Shown here one piece after another: positions 61,797-64,000 of a DNA stretch of 64,000 nucleotides. Under the pieces are notes generated by a model that searched no databases, was not told the DNA's origin, and saw only the letters and a list, made by a program, of their open reading frames with translations. The stretch covers positions 19,537,501-19,601,500 of the forward strand of contig NC_079373.1 in assembly GCF_021018895.1 (NCBI RefSeq), given 5' to 3'. The translations under genes were made by a program, and so were the position numbers. This DNA comes from Seriola aureovittata. Lineage: Eukaryota > Chordata > Actinopteri > Carangiformes > Carangidae. Within the stretch, counting starts at the first letter, position 1. Each line of letters starts with the position of its first letter.

Positions 61797-61879
61797 TTAA
61801 TCCACATGCAGTGGCCTGTGATCGTCAACGCCTAAGTAGGGGTCTATCATAAAATCATATGGCATGTGACCATAAGACA

Positions 61880-61911
<32 letters not shown>

Positions 61912-62060
61912 CTTTCAGACATTGCAGAACCAATTTGCAAGTTATCATCAGACACAGCTGCAGCTGCAGCAGCAGCAGCAGCTGCAGCAGCAGCACTTTC
62001 AGACATTGCAGAAACAAGTGGCATTTCAAATTCATTAGTAGCAGCAGCAGCAACAGGGGC
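61797..62060 (-). pseudogene. Polyalanine-rich reading frame of the unknown element
   Basis: The open frame (61797-62024 and some codons upstream) contains two internal repeats. Each has the short phrase AMSES, then a run of alanines from a GCA/GCT array, then a VS[DY] motif. The alanine runs come from CAG-type triplet repeats. It overlaps the preceding coding piece in another frame, so a frameshift may separate them. I recognise no family. Part of an uncharacterised, probably dead element; function not assigned. Confidence 0.35.
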
Positions 62061-62071
62061 AACCCTTTGAT

Positions 62072-62310
62072 CTAATAGTATGTTAAGTCTTCTGTGTTGT
62101 GAATCAAGCCATCGACAAATGGATGGTCAAATGACATGTCAGAACCTGGTGGATAAAAATTCTTCAATGCATAAAGGTTAATTTTAGCACGCCAACCTTG
62201 GGTAGTATCAGGGAAATCGGTATCACTATCACTATCGCTATCGATACCCCAGCAGGACACATCACTGTGTTTGAAATTTTTTTTTAGGTGGGGGCATGTT
62301 TTCAACCAAT
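62072..62310 (-). pseudogene. Reading-frame piece with a lysine patch and Asp-Ser repeats
   Basis: A short basic lysine-rich start near 62300 lies in one frame. The downstream codons, with a run of alternating Asp and Ser and an acidic C-terminus, are in another frame and end at a stop at 62072. A homopolymer A run at the junction is a likely frameshift site. This is the third coding block, reading on the minus strand, of the 61.8-63.07 kb element. No family was recognised. Confidence 0.35.
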
Positions 62311-62357
62311 AAATGACCTCTATGACACAACAACAGTGACAACTGCGAACACCAGAT

Positions 62358-62564
62358 CTACTGAATCTGATTTGAAAGCCTGCGCATAACACTGATTATA
62401 ATTTCGTGACTCCTAATTATTTTTTCTGTGTAAATCTGTAGTTTTTCACTTTGGGCCTGGATTGTGTTGAATAAAGAGGTCTCCAATTGTTTGAAGTTGT
62501 TATCTACGTAGTCACGCAAAGAGTTCTCCAATTGGCTGAAATGGTTTTCTATATGGTTGATCAA
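62358..62564 (-). pseudogene. Coiled-coil-like reading frame of the unknown element
   Basis: About 68 codons with repeated N-F-x-Q-L-E-[NT]-S-L heptad-like units, predicting an amphipathic helix or coiled coil. It has no ATG at its start. It begins inside the palindrome at 62549-62588, where the previous block ends, so it looks like a continuation displaced by a frameshift. No family was recognised. Confidence 0.4.
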
Positions 62565-62588
62565 AGTGCTCTTTGATCAACCATATAG
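62549..62588. repeat. Perfect 18-bp inverted repeat with a 4-base loop
   Basis: Bases 62549-62566 are the exact reverse complement of 62571-62588, with TGCT between. The hairpin spans the junction of two reading-frame blocks of the unknown element. Confidence 0.93.
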
Positions 62589-62848
62589 ATAGAATAGAAT
62601 TGACCGTTTATATTGGCACCCTGTGACTGAGCGGCTACGCTCTGGTGACCCTGAAGTTGTGGAGCCTCTATATTGCTTAGCTCTAAACATAGGCCATAAA
62701 CAGTGCTTAAATCAGGCAACTTTTCTGAGTTTTTAAACTCTAGCTGATCATATAGGGTGTCTGATAAAGTATCCCCCTGCCTAAGACATGAGGGTACTGT
62801 ATGGAGAATACCACTGTTTGCCTGTGACTGTACAGTCTCATCAAACAA
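62561..62848 (-). pseudogene. Main upstream reading frame of the unknown element
   Basis: About 95 codons from an internal Met, open further upstream to a stop near 62892. The composition is Gln-, Ser- and Leu-rich without Cys clusters, membrane spans or a recognised catalytic motif. It ends at a stop inside the palindrome at 62549-62588. Upstream coding continues in other frames at 62880-63070. Confidence 0.4.
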
Positions 62849-62879
62849 ATTCAGTGCTGTAAGTGTGTCACCGGTGTAC

Positions 62880-63220
62880 TGGCTCTATTATTCAACCAGG
62901 CATCATTCTGAAAAAATGATTGGACATTATCCAGTTGTTGTCATCATGCGCCCGTGTTGTTCTGTCCAACTCCCTTTGAAGCGCTTCAACAGCTTGAACT
63001 GTTTCGTCCACTGCCTTGCCAGGGGATACAGTAGCCGATTCCTGTACTGGTGCTAACGGCTCTCTCAGACCTATGAAAAATTAGGAAAAATAAATCTCCC
63101 ATTAACACAAAAAAAAAAAAAAAGGCAGCAAAAAATTCACCGAGACTTTTTTTAAAATGTTCTACATACCCTGTATCCCTCCTTGCGTCTTATTCTTGTA
63201 GGCCTGCTTGTTTGGAAATC
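62880..63220 (-). pseudogene. Two spliced-looking coding pieces at the start of the unknown element
   Basis: On the minus strand a GTATGT donor at about 63169 and a TTTTTCATAG acceptor at about 63070/63071 define a 98-base intron. The flanking frames join in phase. The downstream piece is Glu/Gln-rich and helix-like, then breaks by frameshift near 62945 and again near 62875. A real splice-site pair suggests that the ancestor was a eukaryotic-type transcribed gene. Confidence 0.35.
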
Positions 63221-63500
63221 TACCCGCCCCCTACCCTTGAATGGGTTATTGTCTAGAGGTCATCATGGTCATCCTGATGAGAGGGTGGTGTGGGAAAATT
63301 TTATGTTGTAGACTTTCCCAGAGGAATATGTTAAAGATGCATGTATAATATTTTAATGGAAACAGCAGTTTAAAACTAATAGGACATCTTGCATCCGTAT
63401 TCACAAGCAACAAGTCTTGAATACTACGCATAAGAAAAGTATGTTCTTAAAGCATAAAGCATTTTGTGAAACTACAAGTCTTGAATACTGGCTGTCTCTC
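63217..63500. repeat. Second copy of the 56.96-57.25 kb segment
   Basis: Direct-orientation match to about 56958-57250. Shared stretches include ACAAGCAACAAGTCTTGAAT, TATGTTCTTAAAGCATAAAG and CAAGTCTTGAATACTGGCTG. It lies immediately upstream of the broken coding blocks on the minus strand. Confidence 0.8.
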
Positions 63501-63889
63501 TCTATCACACACACGCACGCACACACATGCACGCAGGCACGCACGCACACAGACACACATGACACTACAGCGCTCATAATGAATTGCAGGACATGATATG
63601 GGAGCCTTATGCTGCAGAATACTTTGTCACAAAAAATAAAGTTAGAGATAGTTTAGATGAATCAAACAAGAATGAAACCTACGCTGTATTCTACGCCTGA
63701 ACTGTACCAAAAAAAAAAAAACAAGTAGTATTTTTTTACCAGCCCTGTTATCCTTTGAAGAAATAAAAACATTTAAATAAAGCATTTATTTATTTTAGAA
63801 AATAAAGTTTCCGCAAGAGATTCACCGAAAAAGTCCCTCCTCCGAGTGGACCAATGAAATTGGAGGCTGAAAAAAGGTGTGGTATGTTG

Positions 63890-64000
63890 AGGTGCTGATG
63901 TGAAGAAGTGATCACCGCTGACACGTCTTTACTTGCAATCAAAAATAAGTTTATTTACAAGAAAGAAACTGTGTCAAAAATGCTGAATCCTGGAGCATCT
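63890..64000 (-). mobile_element. Partial LTR-like end at the window edge
   Basis: On the minus strand the sequence reads AATAAACTTATTTTTGATTG ... GACGTGTCAGCGGTGATC. This has the same layout as the R-U5 ends of the LTRs at 53.2 and 60.3 kb (AATAAACC ... GTGTCWGCRGAGATTCC), but it is not a close copy. It is cut by the window end. Confidence 0.35.

Larger units (their letters stand above)
56782..64000. other. Repeat-rich region without a recognised host gene
   Basis: After slc41a2 there is no exon I can assign to a known gene. The stretch holds two copies of a coding fragment, LTR-like pieces, a (TTAA)n and several GT/CA tracts, and a broken multi-frame coding region at 61.8-63.07 kb. 57320-58570 and 58880-59150 show nothing I can name. 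Confidence 0.6.

Overview
This window is nuclear DNA of a ray-finned fish, probably a percomorph teleost. The genes have many short GT-AG introns and small intergenic gaps, there are many (GT)n and (GATA)n microsatellites, and the proteins match known vertebrate families. Identifications come from remembered family sequences, exon phases and synteny; no search was run.

Layout, left to right: a TRIM RING/B-box/PRY-SPRY E3 ligase gene (minus, cut by the window start); tmem17 (plus, ciliary transition zone); agbl2 (minus, tubulin deglutamylase); fnbp4 (minus, two WW domains); a seipin/bscl2 gene whose whole reading frame is one exon (plus); lrrc10 (minus, single coding exon); cnot2 (plus, CCR4-NOT subunit); washc4/SWIP (minus, WASH complex); slc41a2 (plus, Mg2+ transporter). 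From about 56.8 kb to the end there is no recognisable host gene, only repeats, LTR-like pieces and a broken, uncharacterised coding element on the minus strand.

The genes are not an operon and do not form one pathway. Some neighbour pairs are conserved in vertebrates: agbl2-fnbp4 (human 11p11.2), lrrc10-cnot2 (human 12q15) and washc4-slc41a2 (human 12q23). Here they are in one block with seipin (human 11q12), so the block is a lineage-specific arrangement. Divergent promoters lie between TRIM and tmem17, between fnbp4 and seipin, and between washc4 and slc41a2. tmem17/agbl2 and cnot2/washc4 converge tail to tail.

The most notable signals are: the intronless seipin; slc41a2 exon 2 framed by a long (TG)n just before its acceptor and a (CA)n just after its donor; overlapping perfect DR1 and IR3 nuclear-receptor motifs in a repeat in slc41a2 intron 7; an interferon-response motif just upstream of the TRIM start codon; two nearly spacer-free inverted repeats (47521-47561 and 62549-62588); and the degraded minus-strand element at 61.8-63.5 kb, part of which is duplicated at 56.9-57.25 kb.
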